64,000 bases of DNA from Magnetovibrio sp. PR-2. GTDB lineage: Bacteria > Pseudomonadota > Alphaproteobacteria > Rhodospirillales > Magnetovibrionaceae. A program made the translations under genes and the position numbers. Where the stretch lies: assembly GCF_036689815.1 (NCBI RefSeq), contig NZ_JBAHUR010000015.1, positions 30,827-94,826 of the forward strand, in the 5' to 3' direction. Every line of letters begins with the position of its first letter. Positions within the stretch are counted from its first letter, which is position 1. This document shows positions 37,124 to 46,278 of the stretch, in pieces. The notes under the pieces were generated by a model. It had not been told where the DNA came from, ran no database searches, and was given only the letters and a program-made list of their open reading frames with translations.

Positions 37124-39070
37124 ATGCAAAACGGCGACGAAACACCTCTTGAACAAGATCAAGACCTTGGCGGTCAAGACGACGCGCAACCGCTTCAGGG
37201 CGTCGATGTTATTGAACAGCATTTAAAGACCTTGCCCGCTAAGCCCGGCGTCTATCGCATGTTGGGCGAAGCTGGAAAAGTCCTCTATGTGGGCAAGGCC
37301 AAAAACCTCAAGAAACGCGTCGCCAGTTACACAAAGCCCGAGCGCCAATCCATCAGAATTCGCCGGATGGTTGCGCAAACCCGGTCCATGGAGTTTGTCA
37401 CAACCCACACGGAAGCTGAGGCGTTGCTGCTGGAATCCAACCTGATCAAGAAGTTGGCGCCGCGTTACAATATCCTTTTGCGCGACGACAAGAGCTTTCC
37501 GGAAATTCTCGTGACCTCGTCCCATGACTTTCCCCGGGTGTTGAAGCACCGGGGTGCGCACAAGGTGAAGGGTGAATACTTTGGCCCCTTTGCCAGCGTC
37601 TGGGCGGTGAACGAAACGCTGACGGTGCTCCAGCGGGCCTTTTTGTTGAGAACGTGCACCGACAATGTTTTCGCCAACCGCACGCGGCCGTGTTTGCTGT
37701 TTCAAATCAAGCGCTGCTCGGGCCCGTGTGTGGAGGGCAAAATTGACCAAAAACACTATGCCGAGCTGGTGGACGAATCCCGTCAATTCTTGCAAGGCAA
37801 AAGCCAGGATATCCAAAAGCGCTTGGCCAACCAGATGCAGACGGCGTCTGACGACATGGAATTCGAAAAAGCCGCCGAGTACCGGGACCGCATCCGTGCG
37901 CTGACCCGCATTCAACAGCACCAAGACATCAACCCCGGCAATGCCCAAGACGCCGACGTGGTGGCTTTGCATCAGAAAAATGGGCTCAACTGCGTGCAGG
38001 TGTTCTTTTTCAGGGGCGGGCGCAACTTTGGCAACCGGGCGTATTTCCCGACCCAGGCCAAGGGCGAAGGCGAGCCCGAGGTCTTGGAAGCGTTCTTGGG
38101 CCAGTTCTACGCCCAACACCGCCCACCGCGTGAAATCTTGCTCAGCCATAAAATTCCGAATACGGAGCTCGTCGCCGATGCCTTGGCCGTGCGGGCGGAG
38201 CGCAAGGTTAAACTCAGCCGTCCCACACGGGGCGACCGGGCGAACTTGGTGAGCCACGCGCACGACAATGCCCGCGACGCCTTGGCGCGGCGTTCGGCCG
38301 AGTACGCAACGCAGGAAAAAATGTTGGAGGATATGGCGGGGCTGTTTGACTTGGACCACCCGCCACAACGCATCGAGGTCTACGATAACTCCCACATTTC
38401 GGGCACCAATGCGGTCGGCGCGATGATTGTGGCCGGGCCCGAAGGGTTTCGCAAAAACGCATATCGCAAGTTCAATATCCGAGGCGCCTCAAACACCGAG
38501 GCCGGGGAAGACGGATTTGCACCGGGCGATGACTACGCCATGATGAAAGAAGTGCTCACTCGGCGTTTCAAGAAGGCCTTAAAAGATGTGGAGGAAGCGG
38601 GCGGCGAGCGCGGGGCGGACTGGCCCGACTTGTTGCTGATCGACGGCGGTAAAGGCCAGCTGAGCGTGGTGTTGGAGGTCATGGAAACCTTGGGCGTTGA
38701 GGGCGTCACGGTGGCCGGTGTCTCCAAGGGTCCGGACCGTAACGCCGGGCGTGAACAAATCCACTTGCCCGGCCAGCCTGTCAAACACTTACATGAACGC
38801 GATCTGGTGCTCTATTTTATTCAGCGTCTGCGCGACGAAGCGCATCGCTTCGCCATCGGCACCCACCGGGCCAAACGTTCTAAAGCACAGGCACATTCGA
38901 AGCTTGACGACATTCCGTCCATTGGCGCCAAGCGCAAAAAAGCGCTGTTGCATCACTTTGGATCGGCCAAGGCGGTGGAGGAATCTGGGCTGGTGGATTT
39001 AGAAGCTGTGGACGGAATTTCAAAATCCATTGCAAAACAGATATATGACTGGTTTCATCCGGACGCTTAG
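37124..39070 (+). CDS. uvrC: Excinuclease ABC subunit C
   Basis: The protein has 648 residues. After an acidic 30-residue leader comes the GIY-YIG nuclease (KPGVYRMLGEAGKVLYVGKA), then the four-cysteine-region FQIKRCSGPC, the UVR motif (MEFEKAAEYRDRIRAL), the RNase H-like C-terminal nuclease (RIEVYDNSHISGTNAVGAMI, DLLLIDGGKGQL) and helix-hairpin-helix motifs near the end. It makes both incisions in nucleotide excision repair. pgsA follows, as often seen. Confidence 0.97.
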   Translation: MQNGDETPLEQDQDLGGQDDAQPLQGVDVIEQHLKTLPAKPGVYRMLGEAGKVLYVGKAKNLKKRVASYTKPERQSIRIRRMVAQTRSMEFVTTHTEAEALLLESNLIKKLAPRYNILLRDDKSFPEILVTSSHDFPRVLKHRGAHKVKGEYFGPFASVWAVNETLTVLQRAFLLRTCTDNVFANRTRPCLLFQIKRCSGPCVEGKIDQKHYAELVDESRQFLQGKSQDIQKRLANQMQTASDDMEFEKAAEYRDRIRALTRIQQHQDINPGNAQDADVVALHQKNGLNCVQVFFFRGGRNFGNRAYFPTQAKGEGEPEVLEAFLGQFYAQHRPPREILLSHKIPNTELVADALAVRAERKVKLSRPTRGDRANLVSHAHDNARDALARRSAEYATQEKMLEDMAGLFDLDHPPQRIEVYDNSHISGTNAVGAMIVAGPEGFRKNAYRKFNIRGASNTEAGEDGFAPGDDYAMMKEVLTRRFKKALKDVEEAGGERGADWPDLLLIDGGKGQLSVVLEVMETLGVEGVTVAGVSKGPDRNAGREQIHLPGQPVKHLHERDLVLYFIQRLRDEAHRFAIGTHRAKRSKAQAHSKLDDIPSIGAKRKKALLHHFGSAKAVEESGLVDLEAVDGISKSIAKQIYDWFHPDA

Positions 39071-39121
39071 GACGTTAATATGGTGTTCCATTTCAACCTC
39101 CTGGATTCTTAAGAACAGCGC

Positions 39122-39706
39122 ATGGTTCTCAATATTCCCAACATTCTAACGGTGACCCGGATTATGATTATTCCGGTGGTTTTGGGCTTTATTATGTGGG
39201 GCACGCCGTTGGGCAATTGGCTCGCGTTTTCAGCCTACACATACGCGTGCATCACCGACTTCTTTGATGGTTACCTGGCGCGCGCCTGGCACCAACAATC
39301 GGCTTTTGGGCGGTTCTTGGACCCCATTGCCGATAAGCTTTTGGTCGCGGGCGTGTTGTTTGTGTTGGTGGGTGTGGAAAGCATTTCCGCCATTCACATT
39401 CTGCCCGCCGCCGTCATTTTGTGCCGTGAGATTTTGGTTTCCGGCCTGCGTGAATTTTTGGCCGAGGCCCGCGTAGGCCTGCCTGTCAGCATGTTGGCGA
39501 AGTGGAAAACCACCATTCAAATGCTGGCCCTAGGCTTTTTGATTGTGGGCGACGCGGGGCCGGACTTCGGCTTTGCCACCACATGGGAAATTGGGGCGTA
39601 TGGTTTGTGGATCGCTGCGGCGATCACCATCATTACGGGGTATGACTACCTGCGCGCCGGGCTGCGCCACATCGCGGAGACCGACGAAGCAAAGCCGGAG
39701 AAATAA
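39122..39706 (+). CDS. pgsA: CDP-diacylglycerol-glycerol-3-phosphate 3-phosphatidyltransferase
   Basis: The 194-residue membrane protein has four or five hydrophobic helices and the full CDP-alcohol phosphotransferase motif, from DFFDGYLARAW to GRFLDPIADK. It makes phosphatidylglycerol phosphate at the inner membrane. It lies 51 bp after uvrC and 3 bp before moeA. Confidence 0.95.
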   Translation: MVLNIPNILTVTRIMIIPVVLGFIMWGTPLGNWLAFSAYTYACITDFFDGYLARAWHQQSAFGRFLDPIADKLLVAGVLFVLVGVESISAIHILPAAVILCREILVSGLREFLAEARVGLPVSMLAKWKTTIQMLALGFLIVGDAGPDFGFATTWEIGAYGLWIAAAITIITGYDYLRAGLRHIAETDEAKPEK

Positions 39707-39709
39707 GAC

Positions 39710-40969
39710 ATGTCGGGCTTGCAAGACGATTGTTTTCGCATTGGCGACGAACTGATGCCCTTCGACGAGGGGTTGGAGATCTTGAAAGCCCGTGCCAGCC
39801 GCGTGGTGGGCATGGAAACGGTTTCTCTACCCAACGCTTTGGGCCGGGTCTTGGCCGAAGACATTTACGCACCGCGCGACGTTCCCCCACATGACAATTC
39901 CGCTGTGGACGGTTACGCCGTGCGTCATGCCGATTTGGCCGCAGACAGCGAAACCCGCCTGCCCGTCACCGCACGCATTGCCGCAGGCCATCCGTTGGAG
40001 CGTGCGTCCGAGCCCGGCGAAGCCGTGCAAATCTTCACAGGCGCGCCCGTGCCCGAAGGTATGGACACGGTGTTCATGCAAGAAGATATTGCCCGCGACG
40101 GTGATGACGTGATCTTGCCCGCAGGCCTCAAGCCCGGTGCCAACCGCCGCAAACAAGGCGAAGATGTGCGCGAAGGCGACATTATTATAGAGACTGGGCA
40201 GATGATGCGCGCTCAGGAAATTGGCTTGGCGGGCTCAGTTGGGCGCGGCGAAGTCAAAGTCTTTCGCCGTCTGCGCGCCGCTGTGTTCTCGACAGGAGAT
40301 GAGGTCGCCGACCCAGTCCATGACAACGCAGGACCGGGCGCCATTTATGACGCCAACCGCTACACCATTGGTTCGTTGTTGCGCGGCATGGGCTGCGAAG
40401 TGACCGATTTGGGCATCTTGCCCGACCGGGTGGCGGAAATCCGTTCCGCCCTTCATGACGCGGATCCGGGGCACGATCTCATCATCACGTCCGGCGGCGT
40501 CAGCTTAGGCGAAGAAGATCACATCACCAAAGTGGTGCAAAGTTTGGGGCAGCTGGATTTCTGGCGCTTGGCGATTAAGCCGGGCCGTCCCATGGCGCTG
40601 GGCAAAGTTCTGGACACGGCGTTTGTCGGTCTTCCTGGGAACCCGGTGGCAGCCATGGTAACATTTATGCGCATCGCGCGTCCGCTGATCTTGGAATTGT
40701 CGGGGCGCAAACATGTTGATCCGCTGGTCTATCAAATCCCCGCAGGGTTTGAGATGAACAAGAAAAAAGGTCGGCGCGAATGGCTGCGCGCCAATCTGAA
40801 AACGGACGCCACAGGTCAGACGAAAGTCTACAAGTACCCGTCCCAAGGATCGGGTATCTTGACGTCCATGGTCGCCAGTGACGGCTTGGTGGAATTGCCG
40901 GAAGATCTGGACAAAGTTGCTGAGGGGGACTTGGTAAACTTCATACCGTTTGGGGAGATGACATCGTGA
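39710..40969 (+). CDS. moeA: Molybdopterin molybdotransferase MoeA
   Basis: This 419-residue protein has the MoeA layout: PPHDNSAVDGYAVR near residue 62, GANRRKQGEDVREGD, the MoCF-like domain with TSGGVSLGEEDHITKV and GLPGNPVAAMVTF, and a C-terminal beta domain. It inserts molybdate into adenylylated molybdopterin. Its stop overlaps the GTG start of moaD, so the moeA-moaD-moaE genes are probably one transcript. Confidence 0.95.
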   Translation: MSGLQDDCFRIGDELMPFDEGLEILKARASRVVGMETVSLPNALGRVLAEDIYAPRDVPPHDNSAVDGYAVRHADLAADSETRLPVTARIAAGHPLERASEPGEAVQIFTGAPVPEGMDTVFMQEDIARDGDDVILPAGLKPGANRRKQGEDVREGDIIIETGQMMRAQEIGLAGSVGRGEVKVFRRLRAAVFSTGDEVADPVHDNAGPGAIYDANRYTIGSLLRGMGCEVTDLGILPDRVAEIRSALHDADPGHDLIITSGGVSLGEEDHITKVVQSLGQLDFWRLAIKPGRPMALGKVLDTAFVGLPGNPVAAMVTFMRIARPLILELSGRKHVDPLVYQIPAGFEMNKKKGRREWLRANLKTDATGQTKVYKYPSQGSGILTSMVASDGLVELPEDLDKVAEGDLVNFIPFGEMTS

Positions 40970-41217
40970 AAGTTCTTTATTTTTCTTGGTTAAAAGAAAA
41001 AATCGGTAAGGGCGAAGAACAGCTCGACCTGCCCGACGGCGTCTGCGACGTACAAGGCCTGTTGGACTGGATGAAAGACCGTGGTGACGGCTTCACCGAT
41101 GCCTTCGCCAACGACGCCATTATTCGTGTTGCGGTCAATCACGAATACGTGGAACGCACCCACGCCGTTCAAGCGGGTGACGAAGTCGCCATCTTCCCGC
41201 CGGTGACCGGGGGTTAG
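40966..41217 (+). CDS. moaD: Molybdopterin synthase small subunit
   Basis: The start is GTG 40966, overlapping the moeA stop as GTGA. The 83-residue ubiquitin-like protein ends in VAIFPPVTGG; the terminal glycine pair is the site of thiocarboxylate formation. It donates sulfur to make molybdopterin together with MoaE, encoded 6 bp downstream. Confidence 0.95.
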   Translation: MKVLYFSWLKEKIGKGEEQLDLPDGVCDVQGLLDWMKDRGDGFTDAFANDAIIRVAVNHEYVERTHAVQAGDEVAIFPPVTGG

Positions 41218-41223
41218 ACACAG

Positions 41224-41673
41224 ATGATCCGTGTCCAAGACCAAGACTTCGATCCGGGCAAAGAGCTTGAGCAATTGACCGAGGGCAATACGTCCATCGG
41301 GGGTGTTTGCTCGTTCATCGGATTGGTGCGCGATTTTGCCGATGGCGACACGGTTTCATCCATGACCCTGGAACACTATCCGGGCATGACGGAAAAGCAG
41401 CTGGAAGCTATTGAGGCCGAAGCCTGTGAGCGTTGGCCCTTGGACGCGACATTGATCATACACCGCTATGGCACGCTGGATGCGGGTGCGCGCATTGTGT
41501 TTGTCGCAACCGCCTCCGCTCATCGTGAAGCTGCCTTTGAAGCGTGTCACTTTTTGATGGATTGGCTGAAAACCAAAGCCCCGTTTTGGAAAAAAGAAAG
41601 CGGTGCGGCGGGTGAACAATGGGTCGAAGCCAAAGACAGCGACGACCAAGCGACGGAGCGTTGGAACACTTAA
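41224..41673 (+). CDS. moaE: Molybdopterin synthase catalytic subunit
   Basis: The 149-residue MoaE shows GGVCSFIGLVRDFADGD, LEHYPGMTEKQLEAIEAEA, IIHRYGTL and the lysine region TKAPFWKKE. It converts precursor Z to molybdopterin with MoaD. It is followed by the HAD phosphatase gene after 27 bp. Confidence 0.96.
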   Translation: MIRVQDQDFDPGKELEQLTEGNTSIGGVCSFIGLVRDFADGDTVSSMTLEHYPGMTEKQLEAIEAEACERWPLDATLIIHRYGTLDAGARIVFVATASAHREAAFEACHFLMDWLKTKAPFWKKESGAAGEQWVEAKDSDDQATERWNT

Positions 41674-41700
41674 GTGGCCCGCACGTAAGGGGGAAGACCC

Positions 41701-42336
41701 ATTCGATTTGACGCGATCTTTTTCGATTTCGACGGTGTCCTGGCCGAAAGTGCGGACATCAAAGCCGATGCCTTTCGGGAACTCTACGCAGAGTTTGGAA
41801 ACGAGGTTGTCGAAAAGTGTGTCGCGCATCACCGCTACCACGCGGGGATTTCCCGGGTTGTGAAAATTGAAAAATATCATGCGGAGCATCTAGGCATTGA
41901 GCTTAGCGGCGCAGAGCTGGCCCAGTGGGTGAAGCGTTACAGCACCATTGTGGAATCCAAAGTTGTAAATGCGCCAGCCGTTTTGGGTGTGGATGCGTTT
42001 TTGCGCTCAGAAACGCTTCCGCTTTATGTGATTTCAGGAACACCCGAAGACGAGCTTTTGCGCATCGTAACGGCGCGCGGTTGGGATGAACACTTTGAAG
42101 AAGTCCACGGCTCGCCGCGCCTAAAGCCTGTTATCATAGAAGACATCTTGGCGCGCACCGGCTTGGCGCGGGACCGGGTGCTGTTCGTTGGCGATGCCAT
42201 GACCGATTACAACGCGGCCCAGGACACGGACCTTGCGTTTTTGGGGCGTGTTGCGCCAGGGGATGAAAATCTATTTCCAGAAGGTACAACCCTGGTGGAC
42301 GATTTAACCGGGCTTTCGGACTTCGTTCGCGCCTAA
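41701..42336 (+). CDS. HAD-superfamily phosphatase with apparent ATT start
   Basis: The 211-residue product begins IRFDAIFFDFDGVLAES, the HAD motif I with its nucleophilic aspartate; motif II is YVISGT, the lysine is in RLKPVII, and motif III is FVGDAMTDYNAAQD. An in-frame TAA stands at 41686-41688, and no ATG, GTG or TTG occurs between it and motif I. The only plausible start is ATT 41701, which has AAGGGGGAAG at good distance. The first standard start codon (GTG 41860) would remove the catalytic motif. It is related to phosphoglycolate phosphatase or beta-phosphoglucomutase types; the substrate is unknown. Confidence 0.8.
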   Translation: MRFDAIFFDFDGVLAESADIKADAFRELYAEFGNEVVEKCVAHHRYHAGISRVVKIEKYHAEHLGIELSGAELAQWVKRYSTIVESKVVNAPAVLGVDAFLRSETLPLYVISGTPEDELLRIVTARGWDEHFEEVHGSPRLKPVIIEDILARTGLARDRVLFVGDAMTDYNAAQDTDLAFLGRVAPGDENLFPEGTTLVDDLTGLSDFVRA

Positions 42337-42528
42337 GCAAAAACGAGCAGCTTTTCCGCTGCCCGTCGTTATTGCGCCACTGGTTTTGCCCGTTGGTGCT
42401 GCTTTTGTAGATATGGGGTGTATGGTTTGAATGTCGTCTCACAATAATTTGAGAATACCTGCTGTAGGCTTTAAAATCCCAGATAGATCAACAAATTATA
42501 AGAATACATAGATAGAGGGAGAGCGGGC

Positions 42529-43371
42529 ATGGCACGCGAACGTGATGAGCAAGACCGGGATGAACGGGACGACAAACCGGAAAAGGCCTACAAGGACTTA
42601 GACTTCATCATGAGCCGCGCAGGTCGCCCCATGCGCATTCTTTCGGAGTTCTTGGAGCCCGAAGACCGGTTCGAACGCTACAACATTTCCGACACCATTG
42701 TGTTCTTTGGCTCCGCCCGCACGCTTTCGCGCGAAGAGGCGGAGAACGAATTGGTCTCGGCCCAAAAGCACGGCGGCGATGTGGCCACGGCGGAACGCGA
42801 TTTGCTGATGTCGCGCTACTATGAAGATGCACGTGAACTCTCCTACAAAATGACCGAGTGGTCCAAGGGGCTCAAAGGCAACGCCAAGCGGTTTGTGATC
42901 TGCACAGGTGGCGGTCCCGGCATCATGGAAGCTGCGAACCGTGGCGCTGCTGAAGCCAAAGGCCACAATGTTGGGCTTAATATTTCGCTGCCGTTTGAAC
43001 AGCACGAAAATCCATATATCTCGCGCGAGTTGTCGTTTGATTTTCACTACTTCTTTATGCGCAAATTTTGGTTTTCTTATCTCGCCAAAGCCATGGTGGT
43101 GTTTCCGGGGGGATACGGAACGCTTGATGAGTTTTTTGAGCTGATGACCTTGGTGTCGACCAAAAAGATGGGCAAGGCCATGCCGGTGGTTCTTTATGGT
43201 AAAGACTATTGGAACGAGGTTTTCAATCTGGATGCCATGGTGAAATACGGCACCATTTCACCCAGCGATCTGGAGCTGTTCCACACATCTGACGATGTCG
43301 AAGACGCGTTTGACTTTTTGACCAACAAGCTCACAGAACATCACCTGGATAAACCCGGCGGCAGTATGTAA
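42529..43371 (+). CDS. LOG-family (lysine decarboxylase-like) protein
   Basis: The protein has 280 residues. The Rossmann-like core shows ICTGGGPGIMEAANRGAAEA, then the hallmark VVFPGGYGTLDEFFE with the PGGxGTxxE motif of LOG/TIGR00730 nucleotide phosphoribohydrolases. The first 50 residues are charged. Relatives release bases such as cytokinins or cleave nucleoside monophosphates; the substrate here is not known. About 190 bp upstream hold a possible weak hairpin (42345-42371) after the HAD gene. Confidence 0.85.
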   Translation: MARERDEQDRDERDDKPEKAYKDLDFIMSRAGRPMRILSEFLEPEDRFERYNISDTIVFFGSARTLSREEAENELVSAQKHGGDVATAERDLLMSRYYEDARELSYKMTEWSKGLKGNAKRFVICTGGGPGIMEAANRGAAEAKGHNVGLNISLPFEQHENPYISRELSFDFHYFFMRKFWFSYLAKAMVVFPGGYGTLDEFFELMTLVSTKKMGKAMPVVLYGKDYWNEVFNLDAMVKYGTISPSDLELFHTSDDVEDAFDFLTNKLTEHHLDKPGGSM

Positions 43372-43429
43372 GCGCAACGCTTTTGGGCGTATAATAGAAA
43401 GAGCCCCCCTCGATCGGAAGGAGAACGCC

Positions 43430-43876
43430 ATGTTCCAAAAACCTTCCCTTATGTTGCGCATTGCCATTGGCAAAGGCGTTGGTTTTTTGATCGGTTTGAT
43501 CGGGCTGATCACTTTGCCGTATTTCGTGGACGAAGCCGGGTGGATGATACGCTTTGGTGTGCTGTTTTGGTACGCCACCGTGGGTGCCGTTATCGGTGTC
43601 TATGGGGTTTTCACCCATCACCCCGTGCTGCACCTGCCACTGCCGTGGTGGGTCCGCGCACCTATAATAGGGGCGTGGATGAACTTCGTCCTGACGCTGT
43701 TTGTCTACGAACAGTTCGCGGTTTGGATGGTGGAGATTTCCACCGTGATGTTTGGCAGCGCAACGTTGATGACATCGCCGTTCTGGTTTGTGTTGGAAGG
43801 CGCACTGGTGGGCTTGTTGATCGGTTATCTCGCCACCCGCTTTGGCGGTGAAGGCAAGGAAACGGTCGGTCGTTAA
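43430..43876 (+). CDS. Four-helix membrane protein, unknown function
   Basis: The 148-residue protein starts at ATG 43430 behind GAAGGAG. Four hydrophobic stretches are seen: VGFLIGLIGLITLPYF, a segment around YATVGAVIGVYGVF, IIGAWMNFVLTLFVY and FVLEGALVGLLIGYLA. I recognise no family. A terminator on the opposite strand follows. Confidence 0.7.
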   Translation: MFQKPSLMLRIAIGKGVGFLIGLIGLITLPYFVDEAGWMIRFGVLFWYATVGAVIGVYGVFTHHPVLHLPLPWWVRAPIIGAWMNFVLTLFVYEQFAVWMVEISTVMFGSATLMTSPFWFVLEGALVGLLIGYLATRFGGEGKETVGR

Positions 43877-43884
43877 GCCCTACC

Positions 43885-43923
43885 CTCAAAACAAAACAGG
43901 CCCCACCGTTGGATGGGGCCTGT
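43885..43923 (-). terminator. Intrinsic terminator of ilvE
   Basis: ACAGGCCCCA and TGGGGCCTGT form a perfect 10-bp stem with an 8-nt loop; on the minus strand it is followed by TTTGTTTTGAGG. It lies between the converging membrane-protein and ilvE genes. Confidence 0.85.
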
Positions 43924-43942
43924 CGGTGTTCAGAGCGTCGGT

Positions 43943-44842
43943 TTATTCGGCGGCGACGGTGGCCGCTTCTTTACCCACCGCACGATCATAGTCGCTGATC
44001 AACTGATTGGTGATTTCACCCACCTCAAAAGTGAGATCGTCGATCTTGCCCACAGGCGTGACTTCTGCAGCCGTTCCGGTCAAGAAAATCTGTGTCGCGT
44101 TTTTCAACTCATCCGGCATGATCACGCGTTCAACCACTTCGATGCCACGCGCTTTGGCCAAGTCGATGACGGTGCGGCGCGTGATGCCGTCCAAGAAGCA
44201 ATCGGGAACAGGCGTGTGCAGTTTGCCGTCGCCCATCTCCATAAAGATGTTGGCACCCGTGGCTTCGGTGATTTGGCCGCGCCAGTCCAAAAGCAAAGAA
44301 TCGGTGTAGCCGTCGCGTTCCGCATCGTGCTTGGACAGGGTCGAAATCATATAGAGACCACACGCCTTCGCATGCACCGGGGCGGAGTTCGGCGGCGGGC
44401 GACGCCACTGAGACGTCTTCAGGCTGATGCCCTTGGCACGCAGTTCGGGGGAGAAATAGCTGGGCCATTCCCAAGCGGCCACGGCCACGTGGATCGTATT
44501 GCTTTGCGCAGACACACCCATCATTTCGCTGCCACGCCACGCGATGGGGCGAAGGTAGCCGTCGGTGATGTTGTTGACCTCACACGCGTCGTATTGGGCT
44601 TTGTTCAGCTCATCGGCAGAGTAGGGGATTTCAAAACCCAAAATCTCGGCGGATTTGAACAGACGTTCGGTGTGCTCTTCCAGCTTGAAAATCTTACCGC
44701 CGTACATGCGCACGCCTTCGAAGACGCCGGAGCCATAGTGCAAGGCGTGGGTCAGCAAATGGACCTTCGCATCGCGCCATTCGACCATTTCACCGTCATA
44801 CCAAATTTTGCCATCACGATCGTCGTAAGCTGGTCCCGCCAT
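43943..44842 (-). CDS. ilvE: Branched-chain amino acid aminotransferase
   Basis: I chose ATG 44842 (299 residues), with AAGGA 8 nt upstream; ATG 44851 is too close to it. The fold-type IV PLP enzyme shows HALHYGSGVFEGVRMYGGKI, the RPIAWRG segment, the PLP lysine in SAPVHAKACGLYM, and EATGANIFME. It interconverts valine, leucine and isoleucine with their keto acids. It is divergent from the MarR-type regulator. Confidence 0.95.
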   Translation of the reverse strand: MAGPAYDDRDGKIWYDGEMVEWRDAKVHLLTHALHYGSGVFEGVRMYGGKIFKLEEHTERLFKSAEILGFEIPYSADELNKAQYDACEVNNITDGYLRPIAWRGSEMMGVSAQSNTIHVAVAAWEWPSYFSPELRAKGISLKTSQWRRPPPNSAPVHAKACGLYMISTLSKHDAERDGYTDSLLLDWRGQITEATGANIFMEMGDGKLHTPVPDCFLDGITRRTVIDLAKARGIEVVERVIMPDELKNATQIFLTGTAAEVTPVGKIDDLTFEVGEITNQLISDYDRAVGKEAATVAAE

Positions 44843-44996
44843 CGTCTTCATCCTTCGCCTTGAAATAGCTGAACATTTTCCGGTTCAGTCTTGAAATATT
44901 ATTGCCCTAACCCGGAATCTCCAGGAATGTTGTTGCTTTTTTTATCAGGATCAGGCATATATGTCAACAACACTGACTTATTTTTTGAGGCCCCAA

Positions 44997-45518
44997 ATGA
45001 GCCCTGATGATCCGCAATCCGGTATAACGGTTCTGGAAGACGCGCTTTCGCCGTATCTCAGCGAAGAAGAGTTGCGGCGCGCCATTGAGCTGTTGTTTTT
45101 TGCTTATCGCGATTTCACGGGCGAGGCCGACGCTATTTTGGCCGATGACGGATTTGGGCGTGCGCACCACCGGGTGATCTATTTCGTCAAACGCAATCCC
45201 GGCATTACGGTCAATCATCTGCTGGGCATTTTACAAATCACCAAACAAAGCCTGTCGCGGGTGCTGGGTCAGTTGGTTCGCGACGGTTACATTTTGCAAG
45301 AAACCGACGATGAAGACCGACGTCGGCGCACGTTGACCCTGACCGATAAGGGCGCGGAGCTCGAAGGTCGTCTGACGACGTGTCAAAGTGAACGCATCAG
45401 CCGCGCTTATAAACTGGCGGGACCGGAAGCGGTCAAAGGCTTTAAAAAGGTGCTGACCGAAATCATCAATGCCCAAGACCGTGCGCGGTTTACAGGTGGT
45501 GGCCCTCACACCGATTGA
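44997..45518 (+). CDS. MarR-family regulator (PetP-like context)
   Basis: I prefer ATG 44997 (173 residues, GAGG at 7 nt); ATG 44961 is in frame and would add 12 residues. The winged helix is clear: GITVNHLLGILQITKQSLSR as the recognition helix region, then DDEDRRRRTLTLTDKG as the wing. It is followed by an OmpR-type regulator and an EnvZ-type kinase. A MarR gene directly before an OmpR regulator recalls petP-petR of Rhodobacter, so the same role is possible. An inverted repeat GTTGTTG/CAACAAC around 44928-44970 may be an operator. Confidence 0.85.
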   Translation: MSPDDPQSGITVLEDALSPYLSEEELRRAIELLFFAYRDFTGEADAILADDGFGRAHHRVIYFVKRNPGITVNHLLGILQITKQSLSRVLGQLVRDGYILQETDDEDRRRRTLTLTDKGAELEGRLTTCQSERISRAYKLAGPEAVKGFKKVLTEIINAQDRARFTGGGPHTD

Positions 45519-45566
45519 GGTGCTATGGTGTTGCACCATAGATGAACCTAGGGATGAAGCTGGCGT

Positions 45567-46271
45567 ATGGTCGCAGACCTTCCACACATTTTGGTCGTTG
45601 ATGATGATGATCGCTTGCGCACATTGCTGCAGAAATATCTCAGCGACAGCGGCTTTGTCGTCGTCAGCGCAACCGATGCCGCCGATGCTAGGCAAAAGCT
45701 CAAGTCCTTGGCTTTTGATTTGATCATTTTGGATTTGATGATGCCGGGCGAAAGTGGGCTGGAATTCGCACAAGATTTCCGCAAAAGATCCACCGTGCCG
45801 ATCTTGATGCTCACGGCCATGGGCGAAAGCGACGACCGCATTAGCGGACTGGAATGCGGCGCGGACGATTACCTGACCAAACCGTTTGAACCGCGCGAGC
45901 TGTTGCTGCGCATCAACAACATCTTGAAGCGTGCGCAAATGGCTCCGGTTGAACCCGAAGCGCCTGCCGTGATTTCCATGGGTGAGGCTGCGTTCGATTT
46001 GGACCGGGGCGAGCTTAAAGTCGCTGGACGGCCTGTGCGTTTGACCACTGTTGAAGTGCAGCTGCTGAAAGCCTTGGCGGAACGTCCGGGCGAGCCGTTG
46101 TCACGCGATGATTTGATAGTACGCACAGGTGCTGCCACGGACGCCAGCTCCGGCGGGCGGGCCATCGATGTGCAGGTCACACGGTTGCGGCGTAAAATCG
46201 AACAAGACCCGAAATTGCCACGCTACCTGCAAACGGTGCGCGGCAAGGGTTACGTGTTGATGCCGGATTGA
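45567..46271 (+). CDS. OmpR-family response regulator
   Basis: The 234-residue protein has a receiver domain with D13/D14 and phosphoacceptor D56 (LIILDLMMPGESG), the conserved lysine in TKPFEPREL, and a C-terminal winged helix (LTTVEVQLLKALAERPGEPL and VTRLRRKIEQDP). The EnvZ-like kinase starts 7 bp downstream and is its likely partner. Together with the MarR-type gene it forms a three-gene regulatory set beside ilvE. Confidence 0.95.
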   Translation: MVADLPHILVVDDDDRLRTLLQKYLSDSGFVVVSATDAADARQKLKSLAFDLIILDLMMPGESGLEFAQDFRKRSTVPILMLTAMGESDDRISGLECGADDYLTKPFEPRELLLRINNILKRAQMAPVEPEAPAVISMGEAAFDLDRGELKVAGRPVRLTTVEVQLLKALAERPGEPLSRDDLIVRTGAATDASSGGRAIDVQVTRLRRKIEQDPKLPRYLQTVRGKGYVLMPD

Positions 46272-46278
46272 GGTGAAG

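Noticed and set aside
41860..42336. HAD gene starting at GTG 41860
   Set aside because: This start would delete the nucleophile motif FFDFDGV, which is encoded in frame just upstream.
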